From Chloroflexota bacterium (GTDB lineage Bacteria > Chloroflexota > Ktedonobacteria > Ktedonobacterales > Ktedonobacteraceae): a stretch of 64,000 bases of DNA. The position numbers were made by a program, and so were the translations under genes. Shown here piece after piece: positions 8,484 to 16,567 of the stretch; position 1 is the first letter of the stretch, and each line of letters opens with the position of its first letter. The notes beneath the pieces are model-generated. The model was not told the origin of the DNA. It ran no database searches and saw only the letters and a program-made list of their open reading frames with translations. The DNA lies in assembly GCA_005881495.1 (NCBI GenBank), contig VBHI01000311.1:4982-68981 (forward strand), written 5' to 3'.

Positions 8484-10063
8484 ACCATAGGAATATGCTC
8501 CACGTGCATCGACGGGGGTTCTTCGCGTTGAAGGCGGCGCGCTTGCAAGAGCCTTAGCGCATTGCCAATCCTCCGCACGCCCTCCTCGATTTTCTCCTCC
8601 TCAGGATACGCATAACTGAGACGAAATTGTTGATGGCCCCCTCCATCGACATGGAATGGTTCACCGATGACGAACGCCACGAGTTCTCTTGTTGCTTCGC
8701 GTAGCAGCGAGCGCGCTCGTATATCTCCCTGGAGCCTGCACCATAGGTGGAAGCCTCCCCCTGGAATATTGACCCGTACGTTATCACGCAAGTGCGCTCT
8801 AATCGCTTGCAACATTACGTCTCGTTTGTGTTGGTAGTGTTGTCGTAACAACATGAGATGCTTGTCCATCAATTCGTCGCGTTGCAGTATCTCGGAAACA
8901 GCCCACTGCCCAAGGGCGTTGGTATTCAGGTCAAAGATTTGCTTGTGGAGCGAGAGTCGCTCAATCATTGGTTCAGGTGCAGCCAGCCACGCGACTCTCA
9001 AACCGGGAGCCAGTATTTTAGAGAACGTGCTCAGGTAGATGACCTGTGAATGCGTATCAAACGCCTTCAAAGGTTGAGGTTGTTTCCCTTCAAAGTAAAT
9101 CTCCGAGTAGGGATCATCTTCCAAAATCGGCGTCTGGTATCGCCTGGCCAGCAGCAGCAAACGACGCCGCCTTTCGGGTGACATTACCACACCGGTAGGG
9201 TTTTGGAATGTAGGCATAGTATAGATCAAGCGAGGTCGATGGCGCGCCAGGATAGTCTCCAGCAAGTCGACGCGCATTCCTTCACTATCTATTGGAACCC
9301 CTATCACACGTGCACCCAGCGCACGAAATGTTTGGATCGCCCCCAGGTAGGTAGGCACTTCAACGACAACTTCGTCTCCTGGATTGAGAAGAAAGCGACC
9401 CGCTAAACCTATTCCTTGTGTTGAGCCTGAGAGAATAAGGATTTGTTGAGTATCCACCGCCACGCCACGTGTACGCATCCGTGCCGCAATACTTCTTCGT
9501 AGACTGAGTAATCCCTCAACAGGACAATAACCGAGCGCGCTCTGCCGCGAGCGCAGGAGGCCATCTGCAAAGATGGTATTCAGCATTTCAGCAGGGAGCA
9601 GGTCCGTTGAAGGTGTACCCGCCGCTAGTGAAATAACGTCCTCTCCAATAGACGCCAGCTCGCTTAACAAGCGCGCATCGGGTCCAACTACTTCGCGCTC
9701 AGTAGTAGGTAGACCGAACAGCCATGAAGGGCCGTCAGCATCGAAGTTGTCATCCAGATAGTTGAACTGGTTGCGTTTCACAAGCGTGCCCCGGCCAACA
9801 TGTCCTTCGACCAGGCCATCACTGGCCAGCTGGTTGTAGGCGTTCATCACGGTTGTGCGATTTACTCCCAGGGCATTAGCCAGCGCTCGTTCTGTCGGCA
9901 AACGCGTTCCTTCCGCGAGTTGCCCAGAAAGGATGGCTTCTCGTATTTTTTCGCAAATCTGTTGGTATAATGGAGTATTGCTATTGCGCTCAAGTTGAAT
10001 AAGCGAACAAATGGAAGCTGTGAATAGTGGTAGTGGCTGGTGGTGAACGGTACTGTGTCGCAT
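8480..10063 (-). CDS. MocR-type regulator (GntR DNA-binding domain fused to a class I aminotransferase fold)
   Basis: 527 residues. A GntR winged helix (about 30-95: PLYQQICEKIREAILSGQL, TRLPTERALANALGVNRTTV) is followed by an aminotransferase-like domain (about 140-500) with the PLP-binding features PTFQNPTG, DDPYSEI and the Schiff-base lysine in STFSKILAPGLRVAW. MocR proteins use PLP and a small amino compound as ligand and act as activators or repressors, often of the neighbouring gene. The start follows AGGAGGGAGAC. It diverges from the eIF2B-like gene, its likely target. The stop codon (8480-8482) lies inside the right-end sequence of the TnpB element, so the last residues (...VEHIPMV) may derive from or have been changed by the insertion. 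Confidence 0.92.
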   Translation of the reverse strand: MRHSTVHHQPLPLFTASICSLIQLERNSNTPLYQQICEKIREAILSGQLAEGTRLPTERALANALGVNRTTVMNAYNQLASDGLVEGHVGRGTLVKRNQFNYLDDNFDADGPSWLFGLPTTEREVVGPDARLLSELASIGEDVISLAAGTPSTDLLPAEMLNTIFADGLLRSRQSALGYCPVEGLLSLRRSIAARMRTRGVAVDTQQILILSGSTQGIGLAGRFLLNPGDEVVVEVPTYLGAIQTFRALGARVIGVPIDSEGMRVDLLETILARHRPRLIYTMPTFQNPTGVVMSPERRRRLLLLARRYQTPILEDDPYSEIYFEGKQPQPLKAFDTHSQVIYLSTFSKILAPGLRVAWLAAPEPMIERLSLHKQIFDLNTNALGQWAVSEILQRDELMDKHLMLLRQHYQHKRDVMLQAIRAHLRDNVRVNIPGGGFHLWCRLQGDIRARSLLREATRELVAFVIGEPFHVDGGGHQQFRLSYAYPEEEKIEEGVRRIGNALRLLQARRLQREEPPSMHVEHIPMV

Positions 10064-10124
10064 GTCTCCCTCCTGATTGGCTCATACCAATATAGTGTAT
10101 CCAATCATGAAGGACGCATGCAAG

Positions 10125-10136
10125 CGCCAATTGGCG
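10125..10136. promoter_or_regulatory. Palindrome between mocR and the eIF2B-like gene
   Basis: Perfect 12-bp palindrome CGCCAATTGGCG. The sequence CCAAT recurs nearby (10087, 10101, 10151), twice next to TGTAT. It sits between the two divergent starts and is a candidate MocR site; there is no direct evidence. Confidence 0.4.
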
Positions 10137-10175
10137 GCTTATGCAAGAAGCCAATGTATACAGGGAGGAGATGAC

Positions 10176-11036
10176 ATGGAAGATATAGAACAGCGCGTAT
10201 TGGCGGTATGTCATGATCGTGATCATGGCTCACGTTGGATTGTACGTGAAGCGGTCTCAATTATGCACGATCTCACCAGCGATACAACGTCCCCTGCTGA
10301 GGAATCGATGCAGCGCCTGCACATTACGGCGCAGAAAATGGAACAGGCACATCCTGCGATGGCAGCGCTTGCGAGAGCAGTCAGGCGTATTCTCAAGACG
10401 CCCGGCGGCCCTGCCGAGATAGCAACTGAAACTTCCCACTTACTCCAGGAAATTGATCAGGCTACAGAGCATATTGCGGCCTATGCCCGTCCTATGCTCA
10501 AGGGAACACTGATGACGCATAGTATGTCTGGAACGGTCCTGGACGTCATTGTAGCCTGCAAAGCGCAGATTGAGCACGTCATAGTCTTAGAAGGGCGCCC
10601 TCGTTACGAGGGAAGGAATATGGCTCAACTAATAGCCAGGCAGCGTGGGATCGCGGTCACCTTGATTACCGATGCCGAGGCTGATATTTTTGTGCCGCAG
10701 TGCCATGCTCTTGTCGTGGGTGCAGATACAGTCCTGGCAAACGGCGACGTGATTAATAAAGCCGGAACCTCTCTCCTGGCCTGGGCTGCCCACGGGCATA
10801 ACGTGCCATTCTATGTACTATGTGAAACTTTGAAATTCTCTCCGCGAGACTGGAATGGTGACCTTGAGCAGCTTGAGGAGAAGGAAGCTGAGGAGGTGAT
10901 GGATCAGCCCATAGAGGGAGTCAAAGTTCGTAATTTTTACTTTGATCGCACTCCGTCCCACCTTGTAACAAATCTCATAACCGATCAAGGTATCATACGC
11001 CCAGGAGAAGTCAAGCGGTTGATCTCTTCGTGGTAA
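10176..11036 (+). CDS. eIF2B alpha/beta/delta-like protein (ribose-1,5-bisphosphate isomerase-type fold)
   Basis: 286 residues from the ATG behind GGGAGGAG (10163-10170); an in-frame ATG 33 codons upstream has no such site. The N-terminal helical half (1-~100) and C-terminal Rossmann-like half match the IF-2B family: SGTVLDVIVACK, VVGADTVLANGDVINKAGTSLLAWAAHGHNVPFYV, and FDRTPSHLVTNLITDQGIIRPGEV near the end. Relatives include ribose-1,5-bisphosphate isomerase and methylthioribose-1-phosphate isomerase, so it probably isomerises a sugar phosphate or is an uncharacterised bacterial homologue. Its divergence from a PLP-binding MocR regulator suggests a link to amino-compound metabolism, but no substrate can be assigned. 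Confidence 0.82.
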   Translation: MEDIEQRVLAVCHDRDHGSRWIVREAVSIMHDLTSDTTSPAEESMQRLHITAQKMEQAHPAMAALARAVRRILKTPGGPAEIATETSHLLQEIDQATEHIAAYARPMLKGTLMTHSMSGTVLDVIVACKAQIEHVIVLEGRPRYEGRNMAQLIARQRGIAVTLITDAEADIFVPQCHALVVGADTVLANGDVINKAGTSLLAWAAHGHNVPFYVLCETLKFSPRDWNGDLEQLEEKEAEEVMDQPIEGVKVRNFYFDRTPSHLVTNLITDQGIIRPGEVKRLISSW

Positions 11037-11045
11037 TTGTTCAGC

Positions 11046-11074
11046 TTGTAGCGAACAGTTGTAGCGTGTACAAT
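11046..11074 (+). promoter_or_regulatory. Putative promoter of the GYD gene
   Basis: TTGTAG (11046-11051), 17 bases, TACAAT (11069-11074). TTGTAGCG occurs twice in the region. Predicted start about 11081, about 73 bases before the ATG. Confidence 0.5.
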
Positions 11075-11153
11075 GCTGGTAGATACCCTCTAAATACTCC
11101 ATGTTTTATTTAAGGTTCAGGTATTAGCCATTGAGTGGGAGGTACACAGATTC

Positions 11154-11447
11154 ATGCCAACCTATATTAGCCTGGTCAATCTCACTGAACAAGGTATCAA
11201 AGAAGTCAAAAATGCCCCTGAACGTTTGCAAGCGTTTGACACCGCCGCAAGAGAGGCTGGCGGCAGACTGGTTGGGTTCTACCTGGTTATGGGACAGTAT
11301 GATTACGTCGTCATAACTGAAGCCCCCGATGATCAGACCGCCGCTCGTCTCGTTCTTGGCACTATAGCTCAGGGCAGTGTGCGTACGCAGACAATGAGAG
11401 CATTCCCTCGCGAAGAATTCGAGCAAATTGCGCGCGGTATACACTAG
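11154..11447 (+). CDS. GYD-domain protein
   Basis: 97 residues covering one GYD domain: MPTYISLVNLTEQGIKEVK, the family's G-x-YD in MGQYDYVVITEAPDD, and a C-terminal TMRAFPREEFEQI. GYD proteins are small ferredoxin-like-fold proteins with no established activity. A GGGAGG ribosome site lies upstream. It converges on yvcK with a gap of 46 bases and no clear terminator. Confidence 0.88.
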   Translation: MPTYISLVNLTEQGIKEVKNAPERLQAFDTAAREAGGRLVGFYLVMGQYDYVVITEAPDDQTAARLVLGTIAQGSVRTQTMRAFPREEFEQIARGIH

Positions 11448-11493
11448 GTTCCGCAGTATACGATCTCCGCAAGTCCTTGTCAGCGACCTTTCG

Positions 11494-12564
11494 TCACAGG
11501 TCATCGGTGGAGAAGATGGCCTGCACCAGCCTTTCAGGATCATGACGGGCTAAACGGTCATCTTCAAGATTGAGTTGTTCAATAGTCACATTAGGAACGA
11601 GACGAGTCAACTGCGCACGGTCTGGCACAACAGGCTCGCTCCTTTCCTCTGCATATGTCTTTAATAGGTCTGGCGGAAATGAACCATTGTTGACAATGAC
11701 CCTGTCTACGCGCCCACCTAGATAGCGGTGGATTTCGTTTACGAAATTTGTAGCCTTGAAGCCATCTGTCTCTCCATGCTTTGTCATCAGGTTACATATA
11801 TACACCTTTTCTGCGTCGGATTCGCGTACCGCCCTGGCAATATCGGACACAAGCAAGTTCGGTATGAGGCTTGTATAGAGATCACCTGGCCCAATGATAA
11901 TGGTATCTGCACGTCGAATAGCACGTAAAGCTTGAGCACAACCAGGAGCGTCTGGAGGAACCAGGCGTAATTGCTTGATGGGTGATAAATCGTTCAGGTT
12001 GTTTTTCCCCCTGGTATCAATGTCGGTTTCACCGCAGATAGTGGTTCCATCTTCAAGGTCAGCACAAAGAGATGTTTGTGCAAGCGTCACTGGCAGCACT
12101 CGCCCGGCAGTGTTGAGAAGCTCCTGGGCATCCTCAATGGCAAGCAGGAGATCTCCGTTGTTGATATCTTGTAGCCCCTTCAAAATGAGATTACCCAGGC
12201 TGTGGCCACTGACACCCCTGCGCTGCGCTGCTCCATCCGTTTCATCTGACTGTTCAAATCGGTGCATAAACACTTCGCGCCACAGTGCGCCATTGCGCGC
12301 TAACGCTACGAGCGACTGGCGCAAATCTCCGAGGGGTAACTGGCGTCGAAACTCATCCATGAGCATACGTGAACTTCCACCGCTGTCTGACATGGTGACG
12401 ATAGCACTGATATTGAACGAATATTTCTTCATATGTGAAAGTACAGAAAATGTACCAGAGCCTCCGCCAATAGTAACGATGCGTCGTCCTACCAGCCGAT
12501 CTCCAGCGCGATTGGGTGCTGGCACGGTGCTTCTCCTGTGGCTGATTTCAGATTTGCCATTCAC
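11494..12564 (-). CDS. yvcK: YvcK/CofD-like UDP-GlcNAc-binding regulator
   Basis: 356 residues from GTG; the site AGGAGGA (at what would be codons 4-6 of a longer TTG-started frame) leaves 8 bases to this GTG. The nucleotide-binding signature IVTIGGGSGTFSVL lies at about residues 30-43, followed by MSDSGGSSRMLMDEF, GDLRQSLVALA, GHSLGNLILKGL and GPGDLYTSLIPNLLV, the usual order in YvcK. In Bacillus YvcK binds UDP-sugars and controls cell-wall synthesis and growth on gluconeogenic carbon. The usual rapZ and whiA neighbours are missing here. CofD (F420 biosynthesis) is the nearest relative; the GGGSGT form fits YvcK. Confidence 0.88.
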   Translation of the reverse strand: MNGKSEISHRRSTVPAPNRAGDRLVGRRIVTIGGGSGTFSVLSHMKKYSFNISAIVTMSDSGGSSRMLMDEFRRQLPLGDLRQSLVALARNGALWREVFMHRFEQSDETDGAAQRRGVSGHSLGNLILKGLQDINNGDLLLAIEDAQELLNTAGRVLPVTLAQTSLCADLEDGTTICGETDIDTRGKNNLNDLSPIKQLRLVPPDAPGCAQALRAIRRADTIIIGPGDLYTSLIPNLLVSDIARAVRESDAEKVYICNLMTKHGETDGFKATNFVNEIHRYLGGRVDRVIVNNGSFPPDLLKTYAEERSEPVVPDRAQLTRLVPNVTIEQLNLEDDRLARHDPERLVQAIFSTDDL

Positions 12565-12808
12565 AAGACGTCTCCTCCTAAGATGCAAAACCTACAAATT
12601 CCTGATTTTTGCTGCCAGTAATGTAGTTTCGATACAGAAACTAATAGGCGTGTTTCCATCCTGGCAAAATACTATGTCAAATTGTTGGGTACAAGTCTTT
12701 TTTATAGTTACAGTCTATCACTGGCCTTTTCCCTTCGCAAGAACGCATAGCGCCTCCGGACGAATATGGGCAAATATTCCTCACTTTTCAAATTGCACAG
12801 CAAAACAC

Positions 12809-12836
12809 TTGACAATTAACGATATATCGTTATAAT
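12809..12836 (+). promoter_or_regulatory. padR promoter
   Basis: TTGACA (12809-12814), 16 bases, TATAAT (12831-12836), near consensus. The spacer is almost filled by the palindrome at 12818-12831. Confidence 0.85.
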
Positions 12837-12864
12837 TAAAAGTGAGATTGCGATATATCGTAAT
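12818..12864. promoter_or_regulatory. Two palindromic operators, probably for PadR autoregulation
   Basis: AACGATATATCGTT (12818-12831, perfect 14-bp palindrome) lies in the promoter spacer. TTGCGATATATCGTAA (12849-12864, core CGATATATCG) lies just after the predicted start site. Centres are 31 bp apart, about three helical turns. The position would block polymerase, fitting PadR repression of its own gene. Confidence 0.72.
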
Positions 12865-12891
12865 GAAGAAAAAGAAAGGGAACGAAAAAAT

Positions 12892-13662
12892 ATGTTTGGT
12901 AAACGGTTTGCTTATGAATATCAAGGCGCTGGTGAGGAAGGTTGGACACCTCCCTGGCTTCGTGGAGAAAGAGAGAGGTTTGATCCTCGTTTCTCCGGGC
13001 CGCAACATGCTCATGGCCCATTTCGCCATGGTCCTCACTTCTTTGGAATGCGCCGTGGGCGCGGCCCTTTTGGACCAGGAGGCCCATTCGGTCCTGGTGG
13101 TGAAGGACCTCGTTTCTTTGGACGCGGGGACGTAAAATTTGCCCTGCTAGAACTGCTACAAGAGCGACCTATGCATGGGTATGAAATGATGAAGGCGTTG
13201 GAAGAGAAATCTGGTGGTTTCTATAGCCCCAGTGCTGGCTCAATCTATCCTACCTTGCAAATGCTCGAAGACCGCGCTTTTGTCACGGCTAAAGAAGTCG
13301 AAGGGAAGAAAGTCTATACCATCACCGATGAGGGTCGTGCCATTCTGACTGAGCGGCAGAAAATTAACGAAGAGTTTGCTGGACCGCCCTGGATGCGTCA
13401 CCGGAAAGGTTTTGGCAGACGTGAATTCTCACCAGAATTGCAAGCTTTGAGAAGCGAGGCTTTAGAAGTTGTGCGTTTGCTGACCATTGCGGGTAGGATG
13501 TCTTTCCAGAACCCAGAGCAGTTAGCCAGGCTTCGTAGTATCATCGAACGCACCCGCAAAGAACTGGCGGATATGATCTTTGCAGCAGGATCTCAAGAGG
13601 AACAAGCATCTGCCACTGGCTCTACAAATCAAACCAGTAGCCCCTCAGTTGAAGAAGTGTAG
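12892..13662 (+). CDS. PadR-family transcriptional regulator with a Gly/Phe/His-rich N-terminal extension
   Basis: 256 residues. The winged-helix PadR domain (about 80-165) reads VKFALLELLQERPMHGYEMMKALEEKSGGFYSPS (in two parts), GSIYPTLQMLED and YTITDEGRAIL. It is preceded by about 75 residues rich in Gly, Pro, Phe, His and Arg (GPFGPGGPFGPGG, RHGPHFFGMRRGRG), which is unlike an ordinary regulator and probably disordered. A C-terminal helical part (about 175-235) is the dimerisation arm, with a Ser/Thr-rich tail. PadR proteins usually repress efflux pumps or detoxification genes; none is adjacent, and the operators at its own promoter suggest autoregulation. Confidence 0.9.
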   Translation: MFGKRFAYEYQGAGEEGWTPPWLRGERERFDPRFSGPQHAHGPFRHGPHFFGMRRGRGPFGPGGPFGPGGEGPRFFGRGDVKFALLELLQERPMHGYEMMKALEEKSGGFYSPSAGSIYPTLQMLEDRAFVTAKEVEGKKVYTITDEGRAILTERQKINEEFAGPPWMRHRKGFGRREFSPELQALRSEALEVVRLLTIAGRMSFQNPEQLARLRSIIERTRKELADMIFAAGSQEEQASATGSTNQTSSPSVEEV

Positions 13663-14001
13663 TCAATCTCTCATGGACCAAAGGTATCATCACATATTGC
13701 CAAACTCACGTACGGCATCAAATGTGGTGGTATCTCTTGTTTTTACCGCGAGTACTGTCTACACCCGTAAAGTACTGCTTCGTCTTGTGTAGAAAAGGCG
13801 CCTGCGGTATACTTTCTCCAACGGGAATCTCCTCACCACTCAGTGGGCGCGGTGGGGGGGAAGAAAGATATCCCGTTCTATTTTCAGATTATTTGAGTGT
13901 TTTCCTTTATTCAATTGAATTTAGAAGCCTCCTAAATAGGCTATCTCTCTTTGATTAAATATGCTATACTTGTGTATATTTTCAAGGGAGGTGCTGCGCT
14001 T
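13663..14001. other. Intergenic region before the TPR gene
   Basis: 339 bases without a supported gene. A G-run (GGTGGGGGGGAAG) lies near 13850. The only functional signals seen are the extended -10 and ribosome site of the TPR gene at its end. No terminator for padR was seen. Confidence 0.5.
13962..13970 (+). promoter_or_regulatory. Extended -10 promoter of the TPR gene
   Basis: TGCTATACT: TG one base before TATACT (13965-13970). No good -35 at 17 bases. Start about 13977, leader about 25 bases with GGGAGGT at 13986-13992. Confidence 0.5.
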
Positions 14002-15147
14002 ATGGCTCAGAATAATGATGTTCGGATGTTACTGTTTCGTGCTCGGTTGTTGCTTGAGGAAGGGCAGGCGGATAAAGCTTTGCCCGTACTTGAAGCAATA
14101 CAAGCTGACAACGAAGAAGAGCAGCAAGAGATCGCCTATTTACTCGGTTGGTGCCACGTTTCAAGTAAACGTTGGGATGATGCCGCTAAGGTTCTATCAC
14201 CTCTGCCTAAATTTGTGGAAGGTGATGGAGGTGAAGAGAGCCGCATTGATCGTGTACGTCTTACGCATTCCCTCCTGCGCCTTGGTATGGCTGCCGTCAA
14301 TCTCGGTCAATATGAAGATGCTTCTCGCCACTACACAAAGTGCCTCAAAGTTCTGCAAAGCAAAAAAATTCAACTACCCGAGGCGAAACTCAAGGCCCGC
14401 TATGGCCTCGCCATGACCTATCTTATGCGTGGGCTGTATGCTGCCGCCATCCAACATTATGAGCTTGCGCTGGGCCTCTGTCTCTACATCGACGATGATG
14501 AAGAGATTGGCAATATCTATTATGGGTTGTGTCAAACCTACCTGCGTTCGGGAAATTTGATCAATGCCCAACTTGCCGCAGTAAAAGCTTTAGAATTGTA
14601 TGAACGGTGCGCGGACCGCCATATGGAAGGCCTGGCCCATAATATGCTTGGCTACATCTATTTACAATTAGGAGATTATAGAGAAGCATCTGATCACTAT
14701 ACCGAAGCCCTCTCCATTGCAGCAAGTCAGAGTAACGCCAAAATGGTCATGATCAATTGTGCGTCTTTAGCTGATGTACGCCTCACTGAAGGTCGATTGG
14801 AGGAAGCCAACCGCTATTGTCAGCGCGCTCTTGATAATATCGACCTTATCCAGAATAAGGACAGATTCCTTGAGAGCTTAACCTACTTGGAGTGTGGGAA
14901 AGTTGCGCAGGCGGAGGCTCAACGATTTGAAGGGGAGCGACGACAACATCATTTAGAAGAAGCCCTGGCCTGGTTTGAAAAGGCTCAGAATGGCCTTTCT
15001 CCGACACAAGCCTATACTCAAGTGTCGGATTTGTATGGCCGGTGGGCAGAAGTACTGGAACAATTGGGGCGCTATGAAGAAGCGATCACCTGTTGGAAGT
15101 CCGGTTATGAGGCGTTATCAGCGGCAAATGGTCCTGTGTTGAATTGA
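14002..15147 (+). CDS. Tetratricopeptide-repeat protein
   Basis: 381 residues from the ATG behind GGGAGGT (13986-13992); an in-frame ATG 17 codons earlier lacks a ribosome site and lies before the predicted transcription start. Helical TPR repeats run through the whole protein, for example AIQHYELALGLCLYIDDDEE, AQLAAVKALELYERCADRHM, and LGDYREASDHYTEALSIAAS. There is no signal peptide, membrane segment or catalytic domain, so it is probably a cytosolic scaffold or a stand-alone relative of the TPR arm of signalling regulators. No partner is evident from its neighbours. Confidence 0.85.
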   Translation: MAQNNDVRMLLFRARLLLEEGQADKALPVLEAIQADNEEEQQEIAYLLGWCHVSSKRWDDAAKVLSPLPKFVEGDGGEESRIDRVRLTHSLLRLGMAAVNLGQYEDASRHYTKCLKVLQSKKIQLPEAKLKARYGLAMTYLMRGLYAAAIQHYELALGLCLYIDDDEEIGNIYYGLCQTYLRSGNLINAQLAAVKALELYERCADRHMEGLAHNMLGYIYLQLGDYREASDHYTEALSIAASQSNAKMVMINCASLADVRLTEGRLEEANRYCQRALDNIDLIQNKDRFLESLTYLECGKVAQAEAQRFEGERRQHHLEEALAWFEKAQNGLSPTQAYTQVSDLYGRWAEVLEQLGRYEEAITCWKSGYEALSAANGPVLN

Positions 15148-15192
15148 GTTTGTTCACAATGCTATGATTTAATAGCATAGTGCTAATCCCTC

Positions 15193-16071
15193 CTATGGCT
15201 CTGGCTTTAAACGTACCAGCATTACTCCAAACCAGAGCGCCCAGAGGGCAAAGAGAAGAATAGCCGGTGTGGTGAGCGCTGCCTTTCCTTCTATTGGTGC
15301 GCTTGCCACAGCCACAGCACTAATGCTGAGGAATGCGGCCACGGCGAGCGCTGTATACCCAAATGCTACCCAAATCCCCGGCCAGAGTTTCAACCCACTC
15401 CTGACGATCATTGCGCCAAAGAAGAGACAGGCCATAGCGAGCAATCCCCCGCCAATCGTATAAGTGACAATAGTCGCCGTCCCCGAAATTGTAGAGAAGC
15501 CGCCAGGCGGTGCAGTATGTTCAGTAAAGCCGCTGCTCACTATCCAAAGATAGAGCGTGCTCGCCAGTGTGCCAAGAAAATAGAGCATGATAGCCAGCAT
15601 TCCTGTCCAGGCCGCCAGTACGGCGAATCCTTTTCCCCGCCAGGATAGCGTACTACTTGCTTCCTCGGTATCCGTTTCTCGAGGTTCTCCCGTGACCTCA
15701 GAAGATTCCAGGGAGTCTTCTTGCTGTGGGTGATCGTCTTCGTCCGGTTCCTCTGCCACAAGTTCTATGTCTCCGCCACCCAGGATTTCCTGTGCCACAA
15801 TGATGCGAAAAAGGGTAAAAGGCAGACTGAACAGGGCTGCAAAAGCGGCAATCGATAATGCTCTATACCCTAAAAACGCTCCCAGATGGTTCCCAATCCA
15901 AAAGAGATACGGAGCGAAAGCGCCACCTTCCGCCGACGCGAGAGCGACACTATACCCCTGCGGCAGAAGTACCAGGCCCTGATACAGGGGCACACCAATG
16001 ACCAGGAGCAAGGTTCCAGTAATATAGTAGATACCATTGGTATGTAGTCTAGATAAGACACTTCGTTTCAT
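15193..16071 (-). CDS. Polytopic membrane protein of unknown function
   Basis: 292 residues. Two to three hydrophobic segments in the first 95 residues, then an acidic cytosolic loop of about 50 residues (VAEEPDEDDHPQQEDSLESS), then about four more segments (from AVLAAWTGMLAIMLYFLGTL to LLFALWALWFGVMLVRL). I do not recognise a family and see no transport or enzyme motif. It is transcribed alone; AAAGG lies before the ATG, and a possible TTACAA-17-TATAAT promoter is at 16111-16139 on the same strand. Confidence 0.78.
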   Translation of the reverse strand: MKRSVLSRLHTNGIYYITGTLLLVIGVPLYQGLVLLPQGYSVALASAEGGAFAPYLFWIGNHLGAFLGYRALSIAAFAALFSLPFTLFRIIVAQEILGGGDIELVAEEPDEDDHPQQEDSLESSEVTGEPRETDTEEASSTLSWRGKGFAVLAAWTGMLAIMLYFLGTLASTLYLWIVSSGFTEHTAPPGGFSTISGTATIVTYTIGGGLLAMACLFFGAMIVRSGLKLWPGIWVAFGYTALAVAAFLSISAVAVASAPIEGKAALTTPAILLFALWALWFGVMLVRLKPEP

Positions 16072-16110
16072 CGCGGTTGCCTTTATATCTCATTTGCATT
16101 AGCGTACCAT

Positions 16111-16139
16111 ATTATAATCTGATTTTCAGAAGGTTGTAA
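16111..16139 (-). promoter_or_regulatory. Putative promoter of the membrane-protein gene at 15193-16071
   Basis: Minus strand: TTACAA (16139-16134), 17 bases, TATAAT (16116-16111). The -10 is perfect, the -35 matches 4 of 6. Confidence 0.45.
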
Positions 16140-16244
16140 GAGAACAACCTGGTCAGTGCTGCTACAGACAACGCTAATACCCTGACAGAGGTCGTGTTTA
16201 GCAACGTAAAAATACAGAAAATATGAACAAAAGTTTCAATGAGA

Positions 16245-16273
16245 TTGACATGTTTTTTCCCATCCTGTACACT
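16245..16273 (+). promoter_or_regulatory. Promoter of the small-protein/nucleotidyltransferase pair
   Basis: TTGACA (16245-16250), 17 bases, TACACT (16268-16273) directly preceded by TG. Predicted start about 16280, leaving a leader of about 27 bases. Confidence 0.72.
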
Positions 16274-16306
16274 CTTGACAGAGCGAACAAGAGAGGCAAC
16301 ACAAAG

Positions 16307-16567
16307 ATGAGAACCCAATCAATGGACACCACCCCTGAGGCAGAGCGCGTACAGATTGAATTGATACGCAAGGCAACTCCTGCAAAACTATTTGGTCTCG
16401 TTAGATCACTGAGCCAAAGCGTAATAGTAGCTTCCAGGGAAAGCATTCGACAGTTACATCCAGATACTAGCGAAGAAGAATTCGGTCTGATTTTTATTGA
16501 GCTTTACTATGGCAAAGAATTGGCTCAACGGGTACGGATATATTTGGAGAAACGAAAATGTCAATGA
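16307..16567 (+). CDS. Small protein paired with a nucleotidyltransferase (possible toxin-antitoxin partner)
   Basis: 86 residues from ATG 16307, chosen because GAGAGG precedes it by 10 bases and the promoter places the transcript start at about 16280; longer in-frame starts lie upstream of that. Entirely helical by appearance: AERVQIELIRKATPAKLFGL, LSQSVIVASRESIRQLHPD, EEEFGLIFIELYYGKELAQR. It overlaps the nucleotidyltransferase gene by 10 bases. Similar small helical proteins before nucleotidyltransferases occur in several phyla, but I know of no assigned function. RESIRQLH fits R-x6-H, the loose form of the HEPN RNase motif, though the protein is shorter than a HEPN domain. Confidence 0.75.
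   Translation: MRTQSMDTTPEAERVQIELIRKATPAKLFGLVRSLSQSVIVASRESIRQLHPDTSEEEFGLIFIELYYGKELAQRVRIYLEKRKCQ

Noticed and set aside
12842..13135. 97-codon frame overlapping the start of padR
   Set aside because: It begins inside the operator/leader and runs out of frame through padR, with no ribosome site of its own.
15159..15178. ATGCTAT / ATAGCAT hairpin after the TPR gene
   Set aside because: Seven-base A/T-rich stem without a T-run; too weak to call a terminator.
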